A DNA stretch of 44,197 bases from an uncultured Lachnospiraceae bacterium (GTDB lineage: Bacteria; Bacillota; Clostridia; Lachnospirales; Lachnospiraceae), in NCBI GenBank assembly GCA_910588955.1, contig CAJURQ010000002.1:31461-75657 (forward strand), read 5' to 3'. Below are positions 1-8,752 of this stretch, in pieces. The notes under the pieces are model-generated. The model worked only from the letters and a program-made list of their open reading frames with translations. It was not told the origin of the DNA and did not search any database. The position numbers and the translations under genes were made by a program. Within the stretch, counting starts at the first letter, position 1. Each line of letters starts with the position of its first letter.

Positions 1-234
1 CCGTTGTGCCGCCGTCGCTTCCGTCTCCGACACTGTCGTCCGTTGTGCCGCCGTCGCTTCCGTCTCCGACACTGTCGTCCGTTGTGCCGCCGTCTCCGCC
101 GTTTCCGATGTTGTCTCCCATTGTGCCGCCATCACCGCCGTCTCCGACACTGTCGTCCGTTGTGCCGCCGTCTCCGCCGTTTCCGATGTTGTCTCCCGTT
201 GTACCGCCGTCACCGCCGTTGTCGCCCGAATCGC
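1..234 (-). repeat. 39-bp tandem repeat inside the GH16 gene
   Basis: Six tandem 39-bp units begin near positions 1, 40, 79, 118, 157 and 196. The first two are identical and the others are variants. They stay in frame and encode 13-residue Gly/Asp/Ser/Thr units, with motifs such as GGTTDDSVGDG alternating with GDNIGNGG. This is a flexible extracellular linker between the last carbohydrate-binding module and whatever lies beyond the window. Copy number is likely to vary between strains. Confidence 0.9.
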
Positions 235-3200
235 TGCTTTCAACGGGCGGCGTTATGGTCGTCTCCGTTTCCGTTTCCGGATCGACCTCCGTACCCGCCT
301 CAACCTTGACCACACTGATATCGGATATTTCAACCGCATGAGCCGCCAGTTTTTCCGTCGTTCCTTCCTGTTCTGTGCCCGTTTCTCCAAGGGAAAGCTG
401 GAATGCAAGCGTTCCCGCAATATCCTTATCTTCCAGCTTTACGATTCGGCTGACTGACAGCTGCTTATCCTTTTTCAGGCTGATATCCGTGCCGCCATGC
501 CATGCGTCGCCGGCTCCCATAAAGGCCAGCTTCAAGTCTCTGTCGATCGAAGCGCCGATCTTAAAGTTCACTTTATAGGACGCCCCTTTCTCCATCGCCA
601 GACCTTCCTGCTTCAACTGGATATTCCAGTCTGCGGTTCCGGCATTGGTGATCTCATATCTTGCCTTGCCGCCCTCAAACAGTGTTTCCGCCTTCGCCGC
701 GCTGTCTACGTAATGGCTCCAGTTTTCCTCGCCCGCCGCGAAGTTTCCGTTCTTGATCAATTCCGTTCCGATATCAGTCGGCGGAACCTCTTCACCCGAT
801 CCGTCTCCGTTCTTCACTTTTATGACACTGATGTCATCGATCTCAATAGCGGATACAGGTGTGTCCACAAGCTCCTCTCCGACCTTGATCTGACCCATGG
901 AGATCACAAAAGTAATGTTATTGTCGGTTTCCTTATCCACAGTGAATTTATAAGCTGCCTCTTTCACTTCGCCCGCATTCAGGCTCAGGTCCTCACCGCC
1001 GTACCAGTCGTATGCCGCTGTCAGGAAGGCATACTTCACGATTCTTGCCGCGGAAGATTTCAACTTCATGGTCACTTCATATTCAGCGCCCTTCTCCAAT
1101 GTCAGCCCTGCCTGTTTCAACTGGATATTCCAGTCCTCTGTGCCCACATTGGTGATATGGTACGCCGCCTTTTGGTCCGCAAAACTTACCGTTGCCTCAC
1201 CAGGCGCCGTTACGGCATTCTCCCATTCGGTCCCGCCCTGTGCAAAATCACCGTTTTTGATCAGGTTTTCGCCTGCTTCTACCGGCGGCTGCTCCTGGGA
1301 CTGCGTCTCTTCCAGTGTGATATTGTCGATCACAACCGTATGTTTTGTCTGAATACGAGTTCCACCTACCGCACCCATGGAAATGCTGAGTATGGTTCTG
1401 GGATCTGTATCCTCCGCCATCTTAAATACATGACTGAAATTCTGATAGTCTCCTGTCAGACTGATCTTCTGCGTACCGGAATACGGAATCCAGTTGTCAT
1501 CACTCGAACCGTCTCTCTGCAACGCATACATGATCTGTCTGTCCTGTGTCGATTTCGCGTCAAAGGCGATCTGATACCACTTGTCTTTTTCCAGCTTGAT
1601 GTTGTTCTGTTTCAGCTGGATCTTCCAATCCTGATCCGCGGTATCCGCTATATCGATGGAAAATGCATCCTTCTCATTCAGGCTGTCTACGATATAGCCG
1701 GGCACTTTGGCATCGTCGGCCACATACACTTCATAACCGACCAGACCGTTGGAGAAATCTCCGTTCACGATCATGCCGTCTTCCCTGACGCTGACATTGT
1801 CGATATATGTGGTGCCGGCTGCCCCTAACAGGAACCTGAGTTCACTGCCGTTTAAATCTGCCGCTGTCTCAAACTCGTATTTATACTCTGTTCTTTCCGT
1901 GGTCAGGGCGGTGTCAAAAGTCTGTCCCGCTATGGTGGACTGTATGGTTCTGGCACTGTCCGCATAAGCCTCAAAACTCAGCGCATATTTCTTTCCACCC
2001 GTGATCGCAACAGGCGTCTGGCTTACCACTACCTGATTCAGCGCCGACACCGTCTCCGGCACAGTCACCTTCAATTCCCGTCTGTAGTCGCTTGTAACGG
2101 ATACACCTGCGCCCCTGCACTGATCGATATCCCAATCCCAATATGCAAGGCGAAGTCTGCCTGGCTCGTTTCCTTCATTAAAGGAACCGTTGTACACATA
2201 ATTGCCGTCGGGCAGTACGCCCTTGACCTCCTCCTCTGCATCCCCCGCTTTTTCCAGTCTCACATTGGTGATATGAACCCCGGCCGCAGAATTCTGATTA
2301 CCCAGGTTGAATTCCACACGACCGTTTGCGTCGCTGTTTGATTTCATGTCAAAGGTATGCTCAAAGGTCTGTTTCTCCGTGGTCAGATTCACCGTGGTAT
2401 CATCCAGATATCTGATATATCCCCTGTCGGGTGCGGTGATACCGGTGATCATGGTACGCGCCTCGTCCGCATAAGCCTCGTAGGACAGTTTATATTTGCT
2501 GCCTTCCTCGATGGGCAGATCCGCCTGTACGATCTGTACGCTGTAATTCAGCGTTCCCATATTTTCCGTGGTGATATGCAGTGCATTTTCCGCAATCTCA
2601 GCCGTCGCTTCTCCGCCGCCCGTGAGCAGAAGCTGCCAGTTCTCATCGCCCTTTGAAAGATCCTCAGCCTTTGAAAAATCGCCGTTGATGATATAGTTGC
2701 CCGTCTCATCCGGGTCCCTGAGGTTCACTTCCTGCTCCGGCTTGTCGATGTCGGTGTCATAATCATCCCTCTGATATACTCTGACATAATCGACTACAAG
2801 CTGTGCGTTTTCACCAAACTCCGTGGTCTCGTCGGGATACCCTACCCAGCTTCCGCCCACAGCCAGATTCAAAATCATATAGAAAGGCTGATCGTAGGGC
2901 GCCGGATATGCTGTCTCCCCGAATCCGGGCCGTTTGGTAAACCAGTCGTTTTCTGTGTAGAAAAGACGTCCGTCCACATAATATCTGAATTCATCAGGGT
3001 CCCACTCACATGCAAATACGTGGAAATCCTCCGCAAAATCCGCTTCCCCTTCCGGCAGCGTGAAAGTTCCCTGTTTCTGTGTGTGCGGTTCTCCGAAATG
3101 AAGGGTACCGTGTACTTTATCCGTCTGATCTCCCAGTACTTCCATCACATCGATCTCGCCACATTTCGGCCACTGACCATAGAAACTTTCATCCGTAGGC

Positions 3201-5587
3201 ATCATCCAGAATGCCGGCAGGAATCCCTTGCCGCCCGGCACCTTTGCGCGCACTTCAAATCTTCCGTACTGGTAGTCATGTTTATTCTGGGTGTTGATCC
3301 TTCCGGATGTATAAGACGCCTTTCCCGTGGCAGGATCCACTGTCTTGATCGCCTTGATCACAAGGTTGCCGTCCTTGACAAATATATTGTCAGAAGACTT
3401 TACATACTCCTGTAATTCCGCATTTACCCAGCCCGGCTCATGGGTCTCATAATTCCAGTCCGCCTCGTTCAACGTATCGCCGTTGAAGTCGTCTTCCCAC
3501 TCCAGGGTATACGCATAGGCAAGCTCTTCCTTATTTCTGGCCGGAATGCTTCTTGTATTCTCAGCATGACATCTCGTACATACCTGCTTCTCCAGACCGG
3601 CCGCGTGTTCCGTTGCTTTTGTCTCCACGCTCCACTTTCCGTAGGCATGCCCCAGCGCATCTGTCGTTTCCTGTTTCTTTCCGCCGCACACGGTACAGGT
3701 ATAGCTGATCAGACCATTCTCCTCGCAGGAAGCCTCTCTCACTGTCTCCGCTGCCCCAAAGCTGCAGCTCTCACATTCCGTTACCGTCACACGGCATGTA
3801 TTTTCTACCCCGTTCGCTTTTACGGTGATCTTCACCGCACCTTTTTTCTTTGCCGTAATCACTCCCTTGCCGTTCACCGTCGCAATCTTTGTGTCCGAAG
3901 ATTTACAGGTAACAGACTGACTTGCGCCTGACACTTCCATGGATGCCTGTTCCCAGAGATTCTGTTTCTCTCCTACCTTGATCACCAGCTCATTTTTCTC
4001 CAGAACGATCTTCGGCTCCTTCACGCTGATCCAGCACTTTGCCGTCACGCCGTTGGCAGAAGCCGTAATAAGCGCGCGTCCCGTACCTTTCGCCGTCACT
4101 CTTCCCTTGCTTGTCACTTCCGCAACATTCTTATCGCTGCTCTTCCACACGGCTTTTTTGCCCGCACCGCTGATCGTGGCTTTCAGCGCGACATTATTTC
4201 CTTTTCCCTTCGTGTAGAGAGTGTACTCTCTCTGATTCAACGCAATGGTCGGTGTGAAGTCCTGTACGGTGATCTGCACTTCATCCCTGATACCGTTGGC
4301 TTCCAGCGTAACCGTTGCCGTTCCGGCTTTTTTCGCCGTAAGTTTTCCTTTACTCACCGAAACCACCTTTGTGTTAGAGCTTTTCCATCTGGACGCCGTC
4401 TTACGTCCGGTCACCTGATAAGCCAGCTTATAGGTTTTGGCACTGCCCTTTGTCTTCAAATGAACCACTCTCTCCGCAATGGACGCAGAGGTATTCTTTA
4501 CTTCTACCTTACAGGTATCCTTTTTCCCATTACATTCTGCTGTAATCACTGCCACGCCGGCACCTTTGGCGGTGACCAGTCCTGTATCGCTCACTGTAGC
4601 TGCCGCCACATTGTCGCTGCTCCAGATCACCTGACTGCCCTGCGGCGCATTGGTTTTGAGCGTTTTTGTCTCGCCCTGCGTCTCCGTATTGCCCTTTTTT
4701 ACATAGAGCAGAATCTTCTCCTCATTGATGGAGACCATTCCCTTATCAACGATGACTTTGCACTCGGCGGTAACGCCGTTTGCCCTTGCGGTAATAACCG
4801 CTTCTTTTGCCTCGTCCCCGTTCCATTTGCCGGTCACCTTGCCGCCCTTAACCGCAGCCACCGCCTGATCCGAGCTTGTCCATGTAACTTTCTTTTTTGC
4901 GCCCACAATTGTCGGCGTCAGCTTAATTGAGCTGCCTGCTCCTTTGGTGCTCAGCTTTATCTCGTCCATATTCAGAGAGATAGCGCTTTCCAAAACCGTC
5001 ACTTTACAGGATGCCTTTTTGCCGTTAGCCTCAGCGGTAATCACTGCCGTGCCCGCCTGCCGGACCGCCGTGACCAGCCCTCTGCCCTGTGCATCGACCG
5101 TCACCGCAGCAATGTTCTCATTGTCGCTGCTCCAGATAACGTTCTTTTCGGCGCCCTTCACTGTCGCCTTCAATGTGACTGATTTACCCGCCGTCTCGGT
5201 GCTGTCCGAAGGATAACTGTAAATCGTTGCCTCCTTCTTATTGACCTTGATCGTGGGTTCTACCACCGTAACAACACATGCCTCACGCGGAAAACCGATT
5301 CCGGAAGAAATGATTGTCCTGCCCTTCCGGAGCGCCGTCACCGTCCCATTCTGATCGACGCTTGCAACGTTAACATTATAAGAGACCCATCTCGGCTTCC
5401 TGTCCCCCTCCTTCCAATTCTCCATTTCCAGATGCAGTTTGTTGTCCTCATCCCCGATATTCACGGTTGCCGTTCTGTGATTGATGTGAGTCACATCTTC
5501 CGCATAGACAGAAAGGCTTCCGACTGATACCATGAGTATCAATGTCAGGATCAAACCGTGTATCCACATACCTACTTTTCTCTTCAT
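1..5587 (-). CDS. Giant secreted GH16 beta-glucanase (laminarinase-type), 3' end outside window
   Basis: This is a secreted endo-beta-glucanase, probably acting on beta-1,3 or mixed-linkage glucans outside the cell. At least 1862 residues are visible and the frame is still open at base 1. The ATG follows AGGAGG at good spacing. A signal peptide (about 1-29, ending SVYA) precedes seven Big_2-like Ig domains (about 35-600). A Cys-rich stretch with paired CxxC motifs follows (about 603-690), then the GH16 domain (about 695-938), five CBM4/9-like modules each opening with N-G-[DSN]-F (about 965-1760), and a Gly/Asp/Thr linker. The catalytic motif E-I-D-V-M-E gives nucleophile E811 and acid/base E816. 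The later LNLAVGGSW motif is typical of laminarinases. Cell-surface attachment is likely, but the C-terminus is not visible. A truncated IS lies directly upstream. The family and reaction class are secure; the exact substrate is inferred. Confidence 0.93.
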   Translation of the reverse strand, partial: MKRKVGMWIHGLILTLILMVSVGSLSVYAEDVTHINHRTATVNIGDEDNKLHLEMENWKEGDRKPRWVSYNVNVASVDQNGTVTALRKGRTIISSGIGFPREACVVTVVEPTIKVNKKEATIYSYPSDSTETAGKSVTLKATVKGAEKNVIWSSDNENIAAVTVDAQGRGLVTAVRQAGTAVITAEANGKKASCKVTVLESAISLNMDEIKLSTKGAGSSIKLTPTIVGAKKKVTWTSSDQAVAAVKGGKVTGKWNGDEAKEAVITARANGVTAECKVIVDKGMVSINEEKILLYVKKGNTETQGETKTLKTNAPQGSQVIWSSDNVAAATVSDTGLVTAKGAGVAVITAECNGKKDTCKVEVKNTSASIAERVVHLKTKGSAKTYKLAYQVTGRKTASRWKSSNTKVVSVSKGKLTAKKAGTATVTLEANGIRDEVQITVQDFTPTIALNQREYTLYTKGKGNNVALKATISGAGKKAVWKSSDKNVAEVTSKGRVTAKGTGRALITASANGVTAKCWISVKEPKIVLEKNELVIKVGEKQNLWEQASMEVSGASQSVTCKSSDTKIATVNGKGVITAKKKGAVKITVKANGVENTCRVTVTECESCSFGAAETVREASCEENGLISYTCTVCGGKKQETTDALGHAYGKWSVETKATEHAAGLEKQVCTRCHAENTRSIPARNKEELAYAYTLEWEDDFNGDTLNEADWNYETHEPGWVNAELQEYVKSSDNIFVKDGNLVIKAIKTVDPATGKASYTSGRINTQNKHDYQYGRFEVRAKVPGGKGFLPAFWMMPTDESFYGQWPKCGEIDVMEVLGDQTDKVHGTLHFGEPHTQKQGTFTLPEGEADFAEDFHVFACEWDPDEFRYYVDGRLFYTENDWFTKRPGFGETAYPAPYDQPFYMILNLAVGGSWVGYPDETTEFGENAQLVVDYVRVYQRDDYDTDIDKPEQEVNLRDPDETGNYIINGDFSKAEDLSKGDENWQLLLTGGGEATAEIAENALHITTENMGTLNYSVQIVQADLPIEEGSKYKLSYEAYADEARTMITGITAPDRGYIRYLDDTTVNLTTEKQTFEHTFDMKSNSDANGRVEFNLGNQNSAAGVHITNVRLEKAGDAEEEVKGVLPDGNYVYNGSFNEGNEPGRLRLAYWDWDIDQCRGAGVSVTSDYRRELKVTVPETVSALNQVVVSQTPVAITGGKKYALSFEAYADSARTIQSTIAGQTFDTALTTERTEYKYEFETAADLNGSELRFLLGAAGTTYIDNVSVREDGMIVNGDFSNGLVGYEVYVADDAKVPGYIVDSLNEKDAFSIDIADTADQDWKIQLKQNNIKLEKDKWYQIAFDAKSTQDRQIMYALQRDGSSDDNWIPYSGTQKISLTGDYQNFSHVFKMAEDTDPRTILSISMGAVGGTRIQTKHTVVIDNITLEETQSQEQPPVEAGENLIKNGDFAQGGTEWENAVTAPGEATVSFADQKAAYHITNVGTEDWNIQLKQAGLTLEKGAEYEVTMKLKSSAARIVKYAFLTAAYDWYGGEDLSLNAGEVKEAAYKFTVDKETDNNITFVISMGQIKVGEELVDTPVSAIEIDDISVIKVKNGDGSGEEVPPTDIGTELIKNGNFAAGEENWSHYVDSAAKAETLFEGGKARYEITNAGTADWNIQLKQEGLAMEKGASYKVNFKIGASIDRDLKLAFMGAGDAWHGGTDISLKKDKQLSVSRIVKLEDKDIAGTLAFQLSLGETGTEQEGTTEKLAAHAVEISDISVVKVEAGTEVDPETETETTITPPVESSDSGDNGGDGGTTGDNIGNGGDGGTTDDSVGDGGDGGTMGDNIGNGGDGGTTDDSVGDGSDGGTTDDSVGDGSDGGTT

Positions 5588-5696
5588 ACATCCTCCTTCT
5601 CTGCTCCAACCCTTTATCGCTGTTTTGGGTCCGTTTTTTTCATTTTAGCGGCTGGGTCGAAAAACAGATATCAGATTTCTTTATAAAATATCATTT

Positions 5697-6818
5697 TCAC
5701 GACATAAAAGTTTTAAAAAGAACCTCTGCTACGCTTTTGCATAACAGGGGTTCTTTGACAGTCTGGGGCGTACAGCGTATATATACATTGTACGCCGATT
5801 CTTTTTTATGGTTGGTCGTGCTGTACAGCAGGCTCTTGTATTCCGGACAGATCACGATATCCAGATACTCGTCATATACATATTTATACCATTCATGAAA
5901 CCCTTCCTTTGTCATGGGGCGTTTATAAGGCAGGGATGGGAGTCGTCCATCGTCTATGATGCGCTTGCAGATCCACGGGGTCTTATATCCTGCATCCATG
6001 GTGACTATCCTGATCTGAGGAAACCGCCTGGTCACCCTCTCATAAAGTGCATCAAAAGCAACACTGTCATGTACATTTCCGCTTGTGACTACCGTATCCA
6101 GTATAAAGTTATGCCTGTCACAGACTGTATGGGCTTCATACGCAAAACAATGTTTATGGTCCCCTTTCCGGAACATGCCGCTTTCCGGGTCAGTCGTTGA
6201 TACCGTGATCTCCCGTTCTCTGCTCTCCCCGCCGCCGGAATTCCTGTCAAAAGGCTTTTTCCCATGTGCCATGCGGTCTTCATTGATCTCTTTCATGAGC
6301 TGTTGCTCATAAGCTTTCGCCGCAGAAGGGATCGCTTTTTTCATTTTCTTATTGATGTTGGCATTTGCCTTGATATGGGTCCCGTCCATAAACACAACTT
6401 CCGGGGAAAGATAACCGCTCTTTTGCGCCTCAAAAAGTATCCATGTAAAAACCTGCTCTATGGTATCTTCTCTGAAACGGTGCCTGAAGTTATAACTGAT
6501 GGTAGCGAAATGGGGAACCGGTTCATTGAGCAGATACCCCAGAAACCAACGGTATGCGATGTTCATATTGATCTCTTCCACGGTACGCCGCAGGGATGGG
6601 ATCCCGTAAAGATGCTGGATGAGCACCATCTTAAACAGGACCACGGGATCAACGCTGGGACGCCCGTTATCCGCACAATAAAGGTCTTCCACGAAATCAT
6701 AAATATGGGTAAAATCCACAGCGCAGTCAATTTTGCGCAGCAGATGGTCCTGAGGGACAAGCCCTTCAAGGCTGATCATTTCCAGTGTATTTCTTTCCGA
6801 CTTTTCTTTTATCAGCAT
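5697..6818 (-). CDS. Truncated IS1182-family transposase
   Basis: This 373-residue protein resembles IS1182-type DDE transposases. The N-terminus has the characteristic DUF772-like segment (GRPSVDPVVLFKMVLIQ, then YRWFLGY), followed by the DDE core with VFMDGTHIKANAN and VTMDAGYKTP, which supply the two catalytic aspartates. Family members usually run to about 450-550 residues and end with a domain carrying the catalytic glutamate. Here, just after YSTTNHKK, the frame passes into unrelated sequence and a hairpin, so that domain is missing. A good ribosome site (GAGGTGAGGAT) precedes the ATG. The copy is probably inactive in cis unless helped by a full element elsewhere. It sits between the S8 protease gene and the GH16 gene and may have displaced the GH16 promoter. 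Confidence 0.85.
   Translation of the reverse strand: MLIKEKSERNTLEMISLEGLVPQDHLLRKIDCAVDFTHIYDFVEDLYCADNGRPSVDPVVLFKMVLIQHLYGIPSLRRTVEEINMNIAYRWFLGYLLNEPVPHFATISYNFRHRFREDTIEQVFTWILFEAQKSGYLSPEVVFMDGTHIKANANINKKMKKAIPSAAKAYEQQLMKEINEDRMAHGKKPFDRNSGGGESREREITVSTTDPESGMFRKGDHKHCFAYEAHTVCDRHNFILDTVVTSGNVHDSVAFDALYERVTRRFPQIRIVTMDAGYKTPWICKRIIDDGRLPSLPYKRPMTKEGFHEWYKYVYDEYLDIVICPEYKSLLYSTTNHKKESAYNVYIRCTPQTVKEPLLCKSVAEVLFKTFMS
5718..5755. repeat. Hairpin at the 3' end of the transposase gene
   Basis: Eleven-base arms (AAGAACCTCTG and CAGGGGTTCTT) pair with one G-U wobble around a 16-nt loop. The hairpin lies inside the out-of-family tail of the transposase frame. It may be a subterminal IS structure or a terminator; no long T-run follows. 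Confidence 0.6.
5754..5765 (+). repeat. 12-bp direct repeat, left copy, bracketing the IS remnant
   Basis: TTTGACAGTCTG occurs here and again at 6885-6896 in the same orientation, each next to a hairpin. The two copies bracket 1.1 kb that contains most of the transposase gene. They may be decayed IS ends or the scar of a deletion between short repeats. Confidence 0.6.
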
Positions 6819-6884
6819 ATCCTCACCTCTGATTTTATTGTATCAATTTATTGTATCAAAAAAAGCCAGCTTTTGCTGACCTTT

Positions 6885-6896
6885 TTTGACAGTCTG
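6885..6896 (+). repeat. 12-bp direct repeat, right copy, bracketing the IS remnant
   Basis: This is the second copy of TTTGACAGTCTG. It directly follows an imperfect hairpin (AAAAGCCAGC, loop TTTT, GCTGACC) upstream of the transposase gene. Because both copies point the same way, they are not conventional terminal inverted repeats. Confidence 0.6.
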
Positions 6897-6898
6897 AA

Positions 6899-6920
6899 AG
6901 CAGGCATGTTACTGCCTGCT
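6899..6920 (-). terminator. Probable terminator of the S8 peptidase gene
   Basis: A perfect 8-bp stem (AGCAGGCA / TGCCTGCT) with a 6-nt loop lies 47 nt beyond the stop codon of the S8 gene. On the minus strand it is followed by TTTC rather than a long T-run, so termination may be weak. The adjacent CTGCTTCGCT resembles the core of the hairpin elements at 8753 and 37684. Confidence 0.5.
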
Positions 6921-6967
6921 TCGCTCCGCATAAAGTATGATGACACGGGTAAGTATCCGCGAAAATC

Positions 6968-8662
6968 CTACAGCCTCGCCAGCGTCTCAAAGGTTCCGTT
7001 GATATCAATCCGTCCGTAACCCCACTGTCTGTCGGGATAGCGGATACCTTCCGGGCGCTGCGCCCCCTGAATCAGAAAGCTTTTCGTACCCCGGCTCTCC
7101 ACCGCAAAGGCATTGCCGTCAACGACAGCCCACTCCAGAAACTGCGCCACACAGCCTGCCGACAGTGCCGCCGCCACACAGGAACCGTCCGTCTCTCCCA
7201 GCACGGTATGCACGCCTACCCCCGGCGCCGCCAAATCCGGTTTAATCCCCCCGCTTCTGCTAAACCCTCTGCCTGAGGGCGCGTACCAGCTGTCCGTGTA
7301 GCTGTCGTAGGTGGAAACCGTGATCACCTGCGAGGCGTTTGCAGGCTCCGTCAATGTCACATCAGGGCTGGGCTGTAAGAACGTGACGCTGTCCTCCAAA
7401 AACGCCTCAATCGGCAGCCACATATGGTAACGCCCGTCGCCGCTCGGTTTTCGCACAGAAGCAGTCAGAGTCACCGTCCAGATCCCCGGCGTCGGGTCCT
7501 GAAAGCGCAGAAAGATCAGCGGGTCACCGGAGTCTTTCTCCACCAGCGCAATTCCCACCCGTATACGGGTTCTCTCAAAGATAAAAGAAATATTCCTATC
7601 CACTCCGTTTCGGAAATCAATGACCGGCGAAACTTCCCCGCCGGGCGAGCGGATTGAGACTGAATAGACGTCGGGCAGACTCCCCCAGATTTCCGCACAG
7701 AATCCCTTCATCTGTCCGGCAACGCGGATTTCCACATTGCTCGGCATAAAATTCTCGTAATGGTGTTCTTTGTCCCCCTCGTTGCCGCCGCCCACAACGA
7801 CAGCCCTGCTCCTGCGCCCCGCCACGATATTCAGGTACGAATCCAGCGCGGAAGTGCCGTCGTGGCTGCCCATATTTGTTCCAAGCCCTAGCACAATCAC
7901 CACAGGTCTGCTGAAAGCCACCGCCATCTGCTGCAAATATTTCACCGCCTCCATGATATCATTTTCCTGATATGCCGCGGCGCGGTCGTCAATCAGATAA
8001 TAGTCCCGCAGATAGGTCTTTGCCTCTTTTAGCTTCACCACCGCGATATCTGCAAGGGGCGCGGCTCCCCGGAAGGTCAGCCCCTGATTCAGAAGGCTGC
8101 CCGCCGCCGCAGACGCCATCTTTGTGCCATGCCCATTGGTATCGGCGCTTGGCACGATCGATTCCGGCTCCGCCGAGGCAAGCGCCCGGTCAATGTCCGC
8201 CCTGCGATACTCTGTTCCATACAGAAATCCCTCGGGCGGTTCCCCTGTCTGAATGGTCTGATCCCAGATGGATATGATGCGGGTGCTCCCGTCGTCCCTG
8301 CGGAACACATCTTCCCGATAATTGATTCCCGTATCCACAAACCCAATAATAACGCCGCTCCCCTGTAAGGCAAGCGGCGGGTTCTGTATCCTTATATTTC
8401 CCATTGCCGCCAGCGGCGAAGCGTCAAAAACCCGCTCACCCGTCTGCATCAACCCGTACAGCTTTGGGATCGTCGAATATCCGTAATATCCTATGGATAT
8501 AGGCGCAACCTGACTGCGTCTCACGGTCGCAACGCCGTATCCGGCGTCCACGGCATGATAGCAGTACTCTATATCCACATCCTCCAAAATCTGCTCTATT
8601 GCATCATAGTCCGCAATGATATCCGCAAATTCATCCGATAAAATCATTTCTTTACAAGTCAA
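6968..8662 (-). CDS. Subtilisin-like S8 family peptidase with Cys at the Ser position
   Basis: This 564-residue protein has the S8 subtilisin fold with a long inserted beta-rich domain (about 300-450), as in Clostridia Csp-like S8 peptidases. No signal peptide is visible, so it is probably intracellular or spore/cell-associated. The catalytic Asp lies in GFVDTGIN (D110), the His in NGHGTKMA (H178) and the oxyanion Asn in GGGNEGD (N294). In the motif normally written GTSxAA this protein reads G-S-C-V-A-A, which puts C495 (codon TGT) at the nucleophile. It may be a thiol variant or a pseudoprotease. I chose the TTG start because MTCKEMILSDE looks like related N-termini. An ATG five codons later is the alternative, and neither has a strong ribosome site. 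Confidence 0.87.
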   Translation of the reverse strand: MTCKEMILSDEFADIIADYDAIEQILEDVDIEYCYHAVDAGYGVATVRRSQVAPISIGYYGYSTIPKLYGLMQTGERVFDASPLAAMGNIRIQNPPLALQGSGVIIGFVDTGINYREDVFRRDDGSTRIISIWDQTIQTGEPPEGFLYGTEYRRADIDRALASAEPESIVPSADTNGHGTKMASAAAGSLLNQGLTFRGAAPLADIAVVKLKEAKTYLRDYYLIDDRAAAYQENDIMEAVKYLQQMAVAFSRPVVIVLGLGTNMGSHDGTSALDSYLNIVAGRRSRAVVVGGGNEGDKEHHYENFMPSNVEIRVAGQMKGFCAEIWGSLPDVYSVSIRSPGGEVSPVIDFRNGVDRNISFIFERTRIRVGIALVEKDSGDPLIFLRFQDPTPGIWTVTLTASVRKPSGDGRYHMWLPIEAFLEDSVTFLQPSPDVTLTEPANASQVITVSTYDSYTDSWYAPSGRGFSRSGGIKPDLAAPGVGVHTVLGETDGSCVAAALSAGCVAQFLEWAVVDGNAFAVESRGTKSFLIQGAQRPEGIRYPDRQWGYGRIDINGTFETLARL

Positions 8663-8673
8663 TTTTTTTCAAA

Positions 8674-8701
8674 CATATAAATAGCAATGGCTATTTATAT
8701 G
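8674..8701. promoter_or_regulatory. Perfect 12-bp inverted repeat upstream of the S8 gene
   Basis: CATATAAATAGC and its exact reverse complement are separated by the 4-nt loop AATG, ending 12 nt before the TTG start of the S8 peptidase. The AT-rich perfect dyad suits an operator or a 5'-UTR hairpin covering the translation start. Which of these it is cannot be told from sequence. Confidence 0.5.
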
Positions 8702-8752
8702 CCCTTCCGCCCATCCGCTCCTTATCTGTATGTTATGCAAAGACAGGCTGTC

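Noticed and set aside
1..234. Possible CRISPR array
   Set aside because: The 39-bp units are contiguous with no spacers, stay in frame, and encode a Gly/Asp linker.
497..1828. Long plus-strand open frame opposite the glucanase gene
   Set aside because: It is antisense to clear CBM-encoding sequence, has no ribosome site, and its translation has no domain features. The same applies to the other long plus-strand frames, such as 29504-30853 and 31144-32724 opposite the glycosyltransferases.
5697..6896. Complete, active insertion sequence
   Set aside because: The transposase lacks its C-terminal catalytic part, and no matching terminal inverted repeats or target duplication could be found.
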